28,647 nucleotides of DNA from Pseudacidobacterium sp036264445 (GTDB taxonomy: Bacteria; Acidobacteriota; Terriglobia; Terriglobales; Acidobacteriaceae): positions 1-28,647 of the forward strand of contig DATAQW010000215.1 in the NCBI GenBank assembly GCA_036264445.1. Reading direction: 5' to 3'. Both the position numbers and the translations under genes were made by a program. Shown here one piece after another: positions 13,236 through 21,503 of the stretch; the stretch's first letter is position 1; each line of letters opens with the position of its first letter. A model generated the notes under the pieces. It had not been told where the DNA came from. It made no database searches and was given only the letters and a program-made list of their open reading frames with translations.

Positions 13236-14330
13236 CTATTTTGCAACAGAAAAGAGCGCATTTATTGCTGTTGAAGCGGCGGCTTGTTTTGCGGCAAGCG
13301 CAGGAGCAGTCTCTCCAGGAAAGAAGTGCAGACGCTTCAGCACCTTACGCGCAAGACCCGTGAGCGGTAGAGCGGTCATTTCTTTAATTTTGATCCATTT
13401 GCGTGTTTTGCTTCTTGATAAAAGACACTCTTCGTCAGACGCAAATCGAAAAATATCTACGGAATAGTTGGTTGTAGTAATCGAGTGACGGACAGTAAAC
13501 AGCAGGCGATCTGTACCAATCTCGTTTTCGCTAAGTAGTGGCAGCTCCCACATACCAGCCATCAGAGAGGCATCATGTGGGCGCTGCTCAAGTAGCACTT
13601 CAATGTGGTCTTTGCGTTTTTCGCGTTGAATGAATGCGTAACTGATACGCTTACGAATCATTTCTTTGCGTGGAGCGGTTGGATGTTCACCGCGCGTGTG
13701 GCATAGCTTCTGCACTGGGCACTGCAGGCACAACGGGTTCTTCGGCAGACATATCGTAGCTCCAAGCTCCATCACGGCCTGGTTCGCGTCACCCGGACGT
13801 TCGCGGTCGAGCAGCAATTCTGCTGCTTGGCGAATCATTTTGCTGTTTGGGTTTTGATAGCCCGCAAGACGAGTGACGACACGCTCTACATTTCCGTCAA
13901 CGACAGCCACAGACTCACCAAACGCAATGCTGGCGATGGCGGCCGAAGTGTAATCGCCAATGCCGGGAAGCTTTCGCAGATCATCAGAGGTTTCGGGCAT
14001 TTTGCCTGAAAGCTCATCTTGGATGACTTTTGCGGCTTTGTGCATCATGCGGGCGCGGCGGTAGTATCCGAGACCGCTCCAGATGGCAAGCACGTCCGAT
14101 TCTTCAGCATTGGCCAGGTTCTGGATTGCAGGAAAGCGGGCCATGAAGCGCGCATAGTGGTCGAGCACTGCATTGACCCGCGTCTGCTGAAGCATGATCT
14201 CTGAAATCCAAATGGCATACGGATCGCGTGTCCGGCGCCAGGGAAGCTCGCGCGCGTGAATGTCATACCAGGAGAGAAGCTGAAGGCGAAACTGATCCGT
14301 TCGTACAATTGTGAAGGTTTCGCCGCTCAT
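13236..14330 (-). CDS. mutY: A/G-specific adenine DNA glycosylase MutY
   Basis: This 364-residue enzyme removes adenine mispaired with 8-oxoguanine. It has the HhH-GPD core with catalytic Glu44 (SEIMLQQTRV), the helix-hairpin-helix LPGIGDYTSA at 121-130 and the catalytic Asp145 (VVDGNVER). A [4Fe-4S] cluster is held by Cys194-x6-Cys201-x2-Cys204-x5-Cys210. The C-terminal MutT-like domain that reads 8-oxoguanine is present from about 225 (AFIQREKRK through the MAGMWELPLL motif). The length is normal for the family. It is transcribed divergently from the PAS kinase gene with a gap of 74 bases, and lies upstream of the M28 peptidase on the same strand. With the Fpg/Nei protein at 3918 it covers two legs of oxidised-guanine repair. 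Confidence 0.96.
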   Translation of the reverse strand: MSGETFTIVRTDQFRLQLLSWYDIHARELPWRRTRDPYAIWISEIMLQQTRVNAVLDHYARFMARFPAIQNLANAEESDVLAIWSGLGYYRRARMMHKAAKVIQDELSGKMPETSDDLRKLPGIGDYTSAAIASIAFGESVAVVDGNVERVVTRLAGYQNPNSKMIRQAAELLLDRERPGDANQAVMELGATICLPKNPLCLQCPVQKLCHTRGEHPTAPRKEMIRKRISYAFIQREKRKDHIEVLLEQRPHDASLMAGMWELPLLSENEIGTDRLLFTVRHSITTTNYSVDIFRFASDEECLLSRSKTRKWIKIKEMTALPLTGLARKVLKRLHFFPGETAPALAAKQAAASTAINALFSVAK

Positions 14331-14404
14331 ATTTTGGATTGTAGGTCATCTCAGGCCTGGCAAGACGCATCGTATCTTGATGTGCCCATGTCGTCGACAA
14401 GAAA

Positions 14405-15544
14405 ATGAATGCCAGCGCAAGCCTCGAATATCTAGATAACGATAGATTGAAGCAAAAAGATACTACAAAGTATCTGAGCGAGCTCGCTGCCATCGTGGAA
14501 TCATCGAATGATGCAATTGTGAGCAAAGATCTGACGGGGCATATCACCAGCTGGAATCCGGCAGCGACACAGATTCTTGGTTATTCGCGCGAAGAGATGA
14601 TTGGAGAGTCTATTCTAAAGATAATTCCCAGAGAGCTGCATTCTGAGGAAAACGCAATTCTCCAAAAAATAGCAGCTGGTCAATGTATCAACCACTATGA
14701 AACTATCCGGTTGACGAAAAGTGGTGAAAAGATCGATGTCTCGCTCAGTATTTCTCCAGTGAGGGATGAGTCAGGCGTTGTTATCGGCGCATCGAAGATT
14801 CTGCGGGACATATCCTCTAAACGGCGCATGGAAGCGTCGTTGATTCAGTCGGAAAAAATCGCAGCCGCAGGGCGCATGGCGGCAACGATCGCTCACGAAA
14901 TCAATAATCCGCTTGAGGCCGTGCTGAATCTGGTTTTTCTGGCGAAAGCAAATGCGACAAACGCTGAAGAAGTCATTAGCCTGCTTAGCGCAGCGGAGAG
15001 TGAGATTGAGCGCATCTCCCATATCGCCAGGCAGACTCTTGGCTTTTATCGTGAGCATGCATCGGTGGCCAGTGCTTCTCTGTCCACCCTGGCTACGGAT
15101 GCGATCAGGATTTATGAGCCAAAATGTAAGACGGCAGGAATTCGTATTGAGAAAAACCTTTATTCGACCCGGCAAATTGTTATGCGTAAGGGTGAAATCA
15201 TCCAGGTGATTTCTAACCTGATCGCAAACGCAATTCAGGCAATGCCAATCGCTGGCACTCTTTCTGTTTCAGTGGAAGATACAGTAACAAGTGATTGCGA
15301 CGGCATTACCTTGAGCGTGGAGGATACTGGGATCGGCATTCCGCGAGAAATACTGCCTAGAATCTTCGACGCATTCTTCACGACTCGTGGTTCTGTTGGC
15401 ACGGGCATTGGACTCTTTGTGGCAAAACAGTTTGTAGAAGGGCATTCAGGCAGAATTGAAGTGAAAAGCAGTACAAATGCTATTTCTCACGGTACGAGGG
15501 TGTCTGTCTTTCTTCCGTTGAACAACTCACTTTCAGTGAAATAA
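14405..15544 (+). CDS. Soluble PAS-domain sensor histidine kinase
   Basis: This 379-residue cytoplasmic histidine kinase has no membrane segment. A single PAS domain (about 25-138, with DAIVSKDLTGHITSWNPAA) is linked to a HisKA dimerisation domain with phospho-acceptor His164 (AHEINNPLEAV) and an HATPase_c domain showing N box (VISNLIANAIQAM, 268-280), G1 (VEDTGIG, 305-311), F box (IFDAFFTTR) and G2 (GTGIGL, 332-337). No receiver or response regulator gene is adjacent, so it is an orphan. The signal sensed by the PAS domain cannot be told; no heme or flavin contact is obvious. It is divergent from mutY and convergent with the ArsR-type gene, with the stop codons three bases apart. The first ATG was chosen; no clear ribosome-binding site precedes it. 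Confidence 0.93.
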   Translation: MNASASLEYLDNDRLKQKDTTKYLSELAAIVESSNDAIVSKDLTGHITSWNPAATQILGYSREEMIGESILKIIPRELHSEENAILQKIAAGQCINHYETIRLTKSGEKIDVSLSISPVRDESGVVIGASKILRDISSKRRMEASLIQSEKIAAAGRMAATIAHEINNPLEAVLNLVFLAKANATNAEEVISLLSAAESEIERISHIARQTLGFYREHASVASASLSTLATDAIRIYEPKCKTAGIRIEKNLYSTRQIVMRKGEIIQVISNLIANAIQAMPIAGTLSVSVEDTVTSDCDGITLSVEDTGIGIPREILPRIFDAFFTTRGSVGTGIGLFVAKQFVEGHSGRIEVKSSTNAISHGTRVSVFLPLNNSLSVK

Positions 15545-15547
15545 TCG

Positions 15548-15886
15548 CTATTTTCGTGAAGTTCTGGCCTGCTTCGCACTTTTTCTGATTCCCCGGAGCA
15601 CGCTCGGCAGCAGACCGGGAAAGAGCACTTCAAGATCGTCCATGCGCAGCCAGTTGATAAGCGACGTTCCATTCGGGCGCGTGCCTACAATGCCTGCTTC
15701 GCGCAGAACGCGGAAATGATGCGAGAGAGACGACTTGGGCATATCGAGCAGAAAAGTGCCGCATGCACGCTCGTTGCCGTCCAATTGACGGATGATTTCA
15801 AGGCGTACTGTATCGCCGAGAGCATAAAGCACGGAAGACAGTTGGATTTCACTCCGCAGTGGTTGTTTGGTAGTCTTCAGGGCCAT
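15548..15886 (-). CDS. ArsR family winged-helix regulator
   Basis: This 112-residue DNA-binding regulator has an ArsR-type winged helix: helix 1 with ALGDTVRLEIIRQL (22-35), recognition helix KSSLSHHFRVLREAG (51-65) and wing GTRPNGTSL (68-76). There is only one Cys (42), in ERACGTF just before the recognition helix, and no CxC metal site of the arsenic or cadmium sensors, so metal sensing is unlikely. It may control a metabolic or stress gene that is not adjacent. The promoter region carries a perfect nine-base inverted repeat (15939-15964) about 55 bases upstream of the ATG that may be its operator. The upstream ribosome-binding site (GGTGG) is weak. The C-terminus is basic (KSAKQARTSRK). 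Confidence 0.88.
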   Translation of the reverse strand: MALKTTKQPLRSEIQLSSVLYALGDTVRLEIIRQLDGNERACGTFLLDMPKSSLSHHFRVLREAGIVGTRPNGTSLINWLRMDDLEVLFPGLLPSVLRGIRKSAKQARTSRK

Positions 15887-15938
15887 CTACCACCAAGATT
15901 CTTGCATAGCGGGAAACGATTCGGATTTTCCGGGAGCT

Positions 15939-15964
15939 ATTTCAGAAAGCCGCAATTCTGAAAT
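15939..15964. promoter_or_regulatory. Inverted repeat upstream of the ArsR-type gene, candidate operator
   Basis: ATTTCAGAA (15939-15947) and TTCTGAAAT (15956-15964) are perfect inverted repeats separated by eight bases. Position upstream of the regulator gene fits autoregulation; a hairpin or terminator is the alternative. Confidence 0.4.
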
Positions 15965-15995
15965 TTATGGAATTGCGTTAAGATTCGTTTGAACA

Positions 15996-16024
15996 GCTCC
16001 ATCCCGATTCTGTCAGGATGGAGC
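15996..16024 (-). terminator. Hairpin following the YXWXGXW-repeat gene
   Basis: GCTCCATCC (15996-16004) and GGATGGAGC (16016-16024) form a perfect nine-base-pair stem with an 11-base loop, beginning 18 bases after the stop codon of the minus-strand gene. T residues after the stem are few, so termination is likely but not certain. Confidence 0.45.
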
Positions 16025-16042
16025 ATTCACTGATTGCTGTTA

Positions 16043-16345
16043 TTAACGCCAGTGGCCTTGTACGAAGACCCAGCCTCCACCACGCGCTACCCAATGTCCT
16101 GGCGTCCAGACAGCGTGCGCGCGAGGGGGAAGAGCGTAATATCCGGGTGTCCAGACGTAACGTCCTCCATCCCAGCGGTGATATCCAGGAATCCAGACAT
16201 GGCCCGGTCTTGGAGGTGGTCCCGGACGTTCGACAATGACAGGAGGCCGCGCAACCCGCACAATCACCTGCGCAAATGAAGGTGCTGAAGCAAGGGCGCA
16301 AATCAAAATTCCTACGAAAGTAATTTTTTTATAAGGTAATTCCAT
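16043..16345 (-). CDS. Secreted YXWXGXW-repeat protein
   Basis: This 100-residue protein has a Sec signal peptide (basic KK, hydrophobic ITFVGILICALASAPSFA, cleavage before QV). The mature part is proline-rich and then contains four degenerate tryptophan repeats: VWIPGYHRW, YVWTPGYY, AVWTPGHW and WVFVQGHW. Proteins with such repeats are common in the envelope of Gram-negative bacteria, but their function is not established. I take the ATG at 16345 as start; the frame stays open seven codons further to a TTG at 16366, which has no better ribosome-binding site. It stands alone on its strand between the ArsR-type gene and the sugar isomerase, with a hairpin behind it. Confidence 0.75.
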   Translation of the reverse strand: MELPYKKITFVGILICALASAPSFAQVIVRVARPPVIVERPGPPPRPGHVWIPGYHRWDGGRYVWTPGYYALPPRAHAVWTPGHWVARGGGWVFVQGHWR

Positions 16346-16491
16346 CCAATGTTGAGTCCAGAACAAATCGGGCTCTAAACATTAGTAATCAAATGCAGTT
16401 TTCAGCTGATAGTTGCGCGAAAAGGGTTTGTTGCGAAGATTGTCAGCCGGGATGAGATGATAGACACAGGAATCATTGCACAACATCATCC

Positions 16492-17316
16492 ATGCTTAAG
16501 GTCATTTCTACGCACGTATTTCTGCGCAGCCGTCTGCACCCTGGCTTTCTTGATCTCTTTGCCCGGGCGGGCGCACAGGGCGTCGAACTTTTTGCGGCGC
16601 GCCAGCATTTTGACTACACCAATCGCGCGCATGTCCGCGAAATTGCCGACTGGTTTCGCGCTAATGCGGTCGAGGCATTCTCGATGCACGCGCCTATGTT
16701 TCCCGATCTTGAAATGGGCCGCAGCGGCGCGCCTGCCGTCAATGTGATCCATCCGGAAAAATCGCGTCGCGTCGATGCTATGGATGAGATTAAGCGCGCC
16801 CTTGAAGTGGCAGAACAGATTCCGTTCCGTTACCTGGTGCTCCATCTTGGAGAGCGGGAAGATACTTGGAGTCCGCGCTCACTGGAAAATTCTCTGACAG
16901 CACTGGAGCACCTGCGTGCCTTTGCGAATCCGCTCGGTGTGAAGCTGCTGGCCGAGAATATCCAGAATGAAGTTGCGCAGCCGCACAACATTATGGAAAT
17001 TCTGAGCGTTGGTCATTTTCAGGATATTGGTGTTTGTCTGGATGTAGGACACGCTCATATCGGAGATGGCGTCGCACCTGTTTTAGGCGAATTGCGCGCG
17101 CACATCCGGTCCTCACATCTGCATGACAACAACGGCACGCGTGATGAGCATCTCTGGCCCGGGGACGGCACGATCAACTGGGACGAGACAATGAACGAGT
17201 TGCGATCCGCTCCACGAACACCGGCAGGCGTTCTGGAAATTCATTATGCTCTTGAGGAGCCGCCGGAGACCGTAGCCGCAAAGGCACAGGCGGCGTTTGA
17301 GAAGTTCGACTCCTAG
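16492..17316 (+). CDS. TIM-barrel sugar phosphate isomerase/epimerase family protein
   Basis: This 274-residue protein of the xylose-isomerase-like/AP endonuclease 2 superfamily is a metal-dependent TIM barrel. Putative metal ligands are visible in the family's order: His118 (LVLHLGE), Glu155 (LLAEN), Asp184 and His187 (CLDVGHAH) and His209/His211 (SSHLHDNNG), with PGDGTINWDE near 223-232. Members isomerise or epimerise sugars and related compounds, or nick DNA; the sugar role is preferred because endonuclease IV-type sequence signatures are weak. No signal peptide is seen, so it acts in the cytoplasm. The ATG lacks a strong ribosome-binding site. The gene sits alone, near sugar-degrading enzymes, and is followed by two hairpins. 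Confidence 0.85.
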   Translation: MLKVISTHVFLRSRLHPGFLDLFARAGAQGVELFAARQHFDYTNRAHVREIADWFRANAVEAFSMHAPMFPDLEMGRSGAPAVNVIHPEKSRRVDAMDEIKRALEVAEQIPFRYLVLHLGEREDTWSPRSLENSLTALEHLRAFANPLGVKLLAENIQNEVAQPHNIMEILSVGHFQDIGVCLDVGHAHIGDGVAPVLGELRAHIRSSHLHDNNGTRDEHLWPGDGTINWDETMNELRSAPRTPAGVLEIHYALEEPPETVAAKAQAAFEKFDS

Positions 17317-17345
17317 CGGCTGCGTTCAGACCAGGATCCATAAAA

Positions 17346-17388
17346 AAGCGGCGGCAAGGATGCCGCCGCTTCCGGTATCAGAACCGGA
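17346..17388. terminator. Two adjacent hairpins after the isomerase gene
   Basis: AAGCGGCGGCA (17346-17356) and TGCCGCCGCTT (17361-17371) form a perfect 11-base-pair stem with loop AGGA; a run of six A precedes it, so it would be a strong intrinsic terminator for the minus strand and a weaker one for the plus strand. TCCGGT (17371-17376) and ACCGGA (17383-17388) form a second small stem. Confidence 0.45.
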
Positions 17389-17412
17389 TATGAGCCGGAG
17401 CCGAATCAGTCT

Positions 17413-17751
17413 GTGATCTTCAACCGGCATCCGCTTCAGGGCGAGTTGGCAAGCTATGCCAATGATGCGACAGCACCATCACACCGTACCTATGCAGTGA
17501 TCGCGCTGGTGCCGAACCTGAATGAAACCGGATGGGTGCTGATCGTAGAGGGATTAACGATGGCCGGAACGCAGGCAGCTGCCGATATTCTCTTTAATCG
17601 TGATGCCATGCGCCCCGTTATCGATAAAACTTTAGCCCCAAATGGGCGGCTGATGCCATTCGAACTGCTGATCGAAACAAGAAGCTTCGGATCAAATGCA
17701 CCGCAGGCTTCTATCATCGCCAGCCGGTATTATTCGAAGACTCCTGCTTAG
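17413..17751 (+). CDS. C-terminal domain-only protein, probable remnant of a larger acidobacterial regulator
   Basis: This 112-residue frame starts with GTG at 17413 without a ribosome-binding site, and the frame is open back to 17344, where the terminator-like hairpin begins. The sequence (HRTYAVIALVPNLNETGWVL, then MAGTQAAAD, MPFELLIETRSF) resembles, from memory, the C-terminal domain of a larger group of acidobacterial proteins that carry an N-terminal winged helix and end in a similar block. The N-terminal part is missing, so it is probably a decayed fragment, or a gene that has become a separate short protein. The codons still look like real protein and the stop lies eight bases from the convergent GH28-like gene. 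I assign no function. Confidence 0.5.
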   Translation: MIFNRHPLQGELASYANDATAPSHRTYAVIALVPNLNETGWVLIVEGLTMAGTQAAADILFNRDAMRPVIDKTLAPNGRLMPFELLIETRSFGSNAPQASIIASRYYSKTPA

Positions 17752-17759
17752 GGGCCTTT

Positions 17760-19481
17760 TCAATCCCGTACTTTGACAGCATTTTTCGCTACGCCGTTCT
17801 TGAAGGCAAGCATGGTCGCTGCTTTTGAGAAATCACCGCCATCGATTGCGATCGCCTCATTCTCTGCGCCTTCAAGTTGAAGAAATGTTGTAGCTGGAGT
17901 GAGCAGCCGTGTGGCAGTCAACAGAGCGTGTTTGGAATCGATGAAGCGTAAGACTGATTCCGCCTGAGGGTTGCCCTGTACATTCAGTCCGCTGACGGCT
18001 GCATCATCGACATGGTCAAAGATCACTGCCGGGCGCAGGTCGGGCTCGCTGACTTGAAAACGCATATTCTGTAACGTGATCCCCCGGGCATTGCGCGCAT
18101 AAAAGCCATATGCAGGCATTGGGCCCAGCATGAAATACTCGCCGGCTATTTGCGGAAGGTCGCGGCGCTCAGCTTCTTCGGCAGTTCCTCCCCCGCCGAA
18201 GGTGAGATGAATATTGTCAAAGGAAATATTTTCGAGAATTGCATTGCCTATGCAATTCAACGTGATGCAGGAATGTCCTTCTCCCGGACGATAGCCGCTT
18301 TGAAAGGGAAAGTCCGGGAGTGGCGATGGGTTTGTAGTCACTGTCCCATGAATGTTGCTGAATGAAATATTTCGGCCAACTGCTGCAGCCTTTGCAGGTT
18401 CCACGGCTGCATCGTCTGAAGTCTGACGATTCGACGGGCCGATGCTGATGTGAATTGGGCCGGTGACATCGTCGAGAATCAGGTTCGAAAATGAGATGTT
18501 TTCAAATCGTGATCCCGGAGAGCCGTGAAATTTAATCGGGCACCCATATACTTGATACAAAACGCAATTCGATACCGTGATGTTCTCAGCAACACCTCCG
18601 CCGAAGCGAAAGACAGACCAGCGCGTGCTGAACGAAGAATTGGTGATCGTAATGTATTTGCAGCTTCCGAAGAGTGCGCAGGCATCATCCTGTGATTTGA
18701 TAATGCAGTTGCTGACGGTCACATATTCGCAGCTGATGAAATGGAAGCCATCATTGTTCCCGTTCACGCGGTTGTGGATGTAGATGCTCTCCATGTGCAC
18801 GCGCTTGCACTGAATAACGCGAATACTGTGGTATGCGCTTTCGAGCATGTCAATATTGCGTACGGTGAGATTCTCGCAGCGATAGCAGAGAAGATGATAA
18901 GGGCGTTTGCTGCCCCCGATTCCGCTAGGCGGCGGCGTGCCGTGAACAGGCGAGTGAAACTGCATGCCCTGTCCGTCAACAGCACCCGGGCCCTCGATAG
19001 TTACGTTCTTTGCATTGACGGCAAAGAGTAGCGCCCAGTTTCCATCTTCAAGCGTTGAGTCGCCGTGCTGCGGAATTGCATCGACCGGATGATATTGCTT
19101 GCCGTCGGCGCTGCCGAGCAGTTTTCCCGCGGCAGTGATGTGCAGCGTGACGTTGCTCTTGATCTCAACTGTTCCGATGAGGAAGGTTCCTGCAGGCACA
19201 AGCACGGTGCCACCATCGTCATTGTGGCAAGCGTCGATTGCGGACTGGAGGGCTGCTGTGTCGAGTGCTATTCCGTCGCCTTTCGCACCGTGATCGCGAA
19301 TGTTGTAAACACTCGCGCCTCGATCGGACGCTGCATTGCGTGTTTGCGCTGCGACATGTTTTTCTTCCAACAGACCTGCGCCAAGAGTCGCAGCAATGAC
19401 GGGCATAGGCACACGGCCCAGCCATTGACGCCGAGTCAGAAGACAAGAATCCGCTGCGTCTTCAGAGAGATGATCTTTCAA
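17760..19481 (-). CDS. GH28-like parallel beta-helix protein, Tat-exported, active site altered
   Basis: This 573-residue protein has a Tat motif (TRRQWL, 16-21) and then a pectate lyase/polygalacturonase-type parallel beta-helix, opening with the typical YNIRDHGAKGDGIALDT segment and full of NITVSNC-like rungs. GH28 catalytic parts are partly kept: an N-N-D motif at 242-244 and the Asp pair 265-266 (QDD). But the segment where GH28 has Gly-His-Gly reads WSVFRFGGG (288-296), with no His, and the Arg of the RIK motif is not present (PIK at 315-317). It may therefore be a divergent glycosidase, a lyase or a binding protein for pectin. I take TTG at 19481 because GAGG lies eight bases upstream; a further TTG at 19532 has no ribosome-binding site. 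It is divergent from the GH105 gene. Confidence 0.8.
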   Translation of the reverse strand: MKDHLSEDAADSCLLTRRQWLGRVPMPVIAATLGAGLLEEKHVAAQTRNAASDRGASVYNIRDHGAKGDGIALDTAALQSAIDACHNDDGGTVLVPAGTFLIGTVEIKSNVTLHITAAGKLLGSADGKQYHPVDAIPQHGDSTLEDGNWALLFAVNAKNVTIEGPGAVDGQGMQFHSPVHGTPPPSGIGGSKRPYHLLCYRCENLTVRNIDMLESAYHSIRVIQCKRVHMESIYIHNRVNGNNDGFHFISCEYVTVSNCIIKSQDDACALFGSCKYITITNSSFSTRWSVFRFGGGVAENITVSNCVLYQVYGCPIKFHGSPGSRFENISFSNLILDDVTGPIHISIGPSNRQTSDDAAVEPAKAAAVGRNISFSNIHGTVTTNPSPLPDFPFQSGYRPGEGHSCITLNCIGNAILENISFDNIHLTFGGGGTAEEAERRDLPQIAGEYFMLGPMPAYGFYARNARGITLQNMRFQVSEPDLRPAVIFDHVDDAAVSGLNVQGNPQAESVLRFIDSKHALLTATRLLTPATTFLQLEGAENEAIAIDGGDFSKAATMLAFKNGVAKNAVKVRD

Positions 19482-19805
19482 GCGATAAGCCTCAACTGAA
19501 TTCAGCGTAGGTGTCGTAACCTTTGCGGTCAATCTGTCAGCGCGTTTTCGTCTCGACTAGCGGGAAGCAAATGCACAATCAGCGCCAGTCTCCAGAAGTG
19601 TGGAAGTTCGAGTGGCGACACAGCAGCCAGTGATCGTTTATCGAGATAAAGAAAAGATGTCTGCCTTGTAACGAATTGCCGTTCCGTCTCACGGGACGGG
19701 ACGCTTTTGCTCATATTCAGGAATTTCGACGCAGGCATGAGCAAGAATAATCATTCTGACTGGTTTGCTGAGACAAGAGTATCTGTCACAACTTTTGGGG
19801 AGAAA
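19482..19805. other. Intergenic region between divergent GH28-like and GH105 genes
   Basis: These 324 bases hold the promoters of both divergent genes. I see the ribosome-binding sites GAGG (19490-19493, minus) and GGGGAG (19797-19802, plus) and a short inverted repeat CCGTC/GACGG in the G+C-rich stretch near 19684-19699. No clear -35/-10 pair and no further gene is evident. Confidence 0.5.
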
Positions 19806-20990
19806 ATGAACAAACTGGCAACGTACTTTCTTCTTGCCGCTTTTTTGCTAACCGGGTGCGTGCTATCAGTTGACGCACAAGAGACGCAATCCTCATCCGA
19901 CATATCGAAAGCCGTTGTCGATTCCACGCTTACCCGCAACCCTGACGCGAAACAATTCGGCAGCTGGGGATATGCGAAGGCGCTCTATTTGTTTGGCCAG
20001 TATGAGGTCTATCTGCGTACTCACGATCCGAGATATCTCGCGTACATCAAGGATTGGGTAGACACACACATCGACGCAGATGGAAATCTCGACCACAAGG
20101 TAGACGCACTGGATTATGTTCTGCCTGCGAATCTCGTGCTTGTGCTCTATCAGGAAACTCATGAAGAGAAATACAAGCTCGCAGCAGATAAGTTCCGGCA
20201 TCGTTTCGATGACTATCCACGAACTTCTGATGGCGGCTTCTGGCATGCGACTGTGCCATCACGTCAATGGCAGCTGTGGCTCGATGGAATTTATATGTCG
20301 CAGCCATTTCTGGTCCGCTATGGGCAGATGTTTGGCGATGAAAAGTACACGGAAGATGAAGCCGTAAGACAGATACTCGTGTACTACAAACACCTGCAGG
20401 ATCCGCATGGAGGGCTGCTTTATCACGCATACGACGAAAGTGGAAAACAGCCATGGGCTGATCCTGTGACACATCATTCAGCTTATTTCTGGTGCCGCGC
20501 CATTGGTTGGTATGGAATGGCAATCGTAGATGTGCTGGATGTTCTGCCGAAAGGCCATCCAGGCCGGAAAGAGATGATCAAGATCCTGAACCGGCTCGCC
20601 AAAGACCTTGCGAAATATCAGGACCCTGCCACGGGACTCTGGTACCAGATTGTCGACAAGCCTAATGTGAGCGGGAACTGGACTGAGACGTCAAGTTCAT
20701 CTATGTATACCTACATCCTCGACGTCTCCGTAAAGCGCGGATACATCAGCAAGAAATATAAGCATGTTGCCGAGAAGGGCTACAAGGGCGTGCTGTCGAA
20801 GGTCTCTACTGGGGACGATGGCCTTACGAACATCTCAGATATTTGCGAAGGTACGAACGTTAGCGACCTGAACTATTACTTCAATCGTAAACGCAATACA
20901 AATGACTTCCATGGCCTGGGAGCGTTTCTTCTGATGAATGAGGAGTGGAACACGTCGCTTACTTCCATGAAGGTAACGGCAAAGCAATAA
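19806..20990 (+). CDS. GH105/GH88-type unsaturated (rhamno)galacturonyl hydrolase
   Basis: This 394-residue protein is an (alpha/alpha)6-barrel enzyme of the YteR/GH105 type, which removes the unsaturated uronic acid from the non-reducing end of oligosaccharides made by pectate or rhamnogalacturonan lyases. Conserved landmarks are the Asp-containing HKVDALDYVLPAN (97-109), QLWLDGIYMSQPFL (156-169, with the catalytic Asp160 matching YteR Asp143) and RAIGWYGMAI (231-240). The N-terminus has a hydrophobic stretch with LLTGC (lipobox, Cys18), so it may be a lipoprotein. ATG at 19806 preceded by GGGGAG is preferred; the frame is open further upstream. It is divergent from the GH28-like gene and is followed by a long non-coding stretch before the TonB receptor. 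Confidence 0.9.
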   Translation: MNKLATYFLLAAFLLTGCVLSVDAQETQSSSDISKAVVDSTLTRNPDAKQFGSWGYAKALYLFGQYEVYLRTHDPRYLAYIKDWVDTHIDADGNLDHKVDALDYVLPANLVLVLYQETHEEKYKLAADKFRHRFDDYPRTSDGGFWHATVPSRQWQLWLDGIYMSQPFLVRYGQMFGDEKYTEDEAVRQILVYYKHLQDPHGGLLYHAYDESGKQPWADPVTHHSAYFWCRAIGWYGMAIVDVLDVLPKGHPGRKEMIKILNRLAKDLAKYQDPATGLWYQIVDKPNVSGNWTETSSSSMYTYILDVSVKRGYISKKYKHVAEKGYKGVLSKVSTGDDGLTNISDICEGTNVSDLNYYFNRKRNTNDFHGLGAFLLMNEEWNTSLTSMKVTAKQ

Positions 20991-21503
20991 TGTTGGGTGA
21001 ATTTATATCTAAGTTACTATGCGCCTGAAGCAGGCTGCATATGATAGTAGTCTTCGGGCGTAGTTGTGTTGATTTTTGTGGATTGCGACCATCTCTGTTG
21101 GTTTACTAATAAGTTAAGCTGTGTAGCGGACTGGATAAACAGATTTTATCTATCTGTCACGCGTCGATTTATTTGCTCTCGCCTTCAAAGTAATTCCTCT
21201 CTAGCTAAATCAAGGTTTTGCGTATAGATCTGTTTGCTCGAGTTGCGCATGACTGGCAGCGAGACAATAAACGCCATTTATTGCACCACATCAATTTCAC
21301 ATATACCCCGAATTTACAGTTGAAACAATGAATTTCCCCAAACTAAGTTTGGACATGGAAGTTATCCGTCAGACATTTCACCCTTCGCGATATCCCAAAG
21401 AATGCGCTTTGGCGGTATCTGTAAATCCCTAGCGCTTCCGTCGAACAGCAGCTTGCCAAGAAAACAGAACAGTTTTCACAACATTCTTTTGGAGGTCGTG
21501 GTG
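20991..21503. other. Long A+T-rich non-coding region before the TonB receptor
   Basis: About 510 bases without a convincing gene. Near the upstream end CGCCTGAAG (21022-21030) and CTTCGGGCG (21052-21060) can pair with one G-T, followed by T-rich sequence, a possible terminator for GH105. A perfect palindrome lies at 21338-21352. I see no riboswitch, tRNA or small protein. It probably holds the regulated promoter and long leader of the receptor gene. Confidence 0.5.
21338..21352. promoter_or_regulatory. Palindrome upstream of the TonB receptor gene, candidate operator
   Basis: CCAAACT A AGTTTGG is a perfect seven-base inverted repeat around a central A, about 150 bases ahead of the receptor start. 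This size and shape fit a dimeric repressor or activator site (for example GntR or LacI type). No nearby regulator can be linked to it. Confidence 0.4.
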
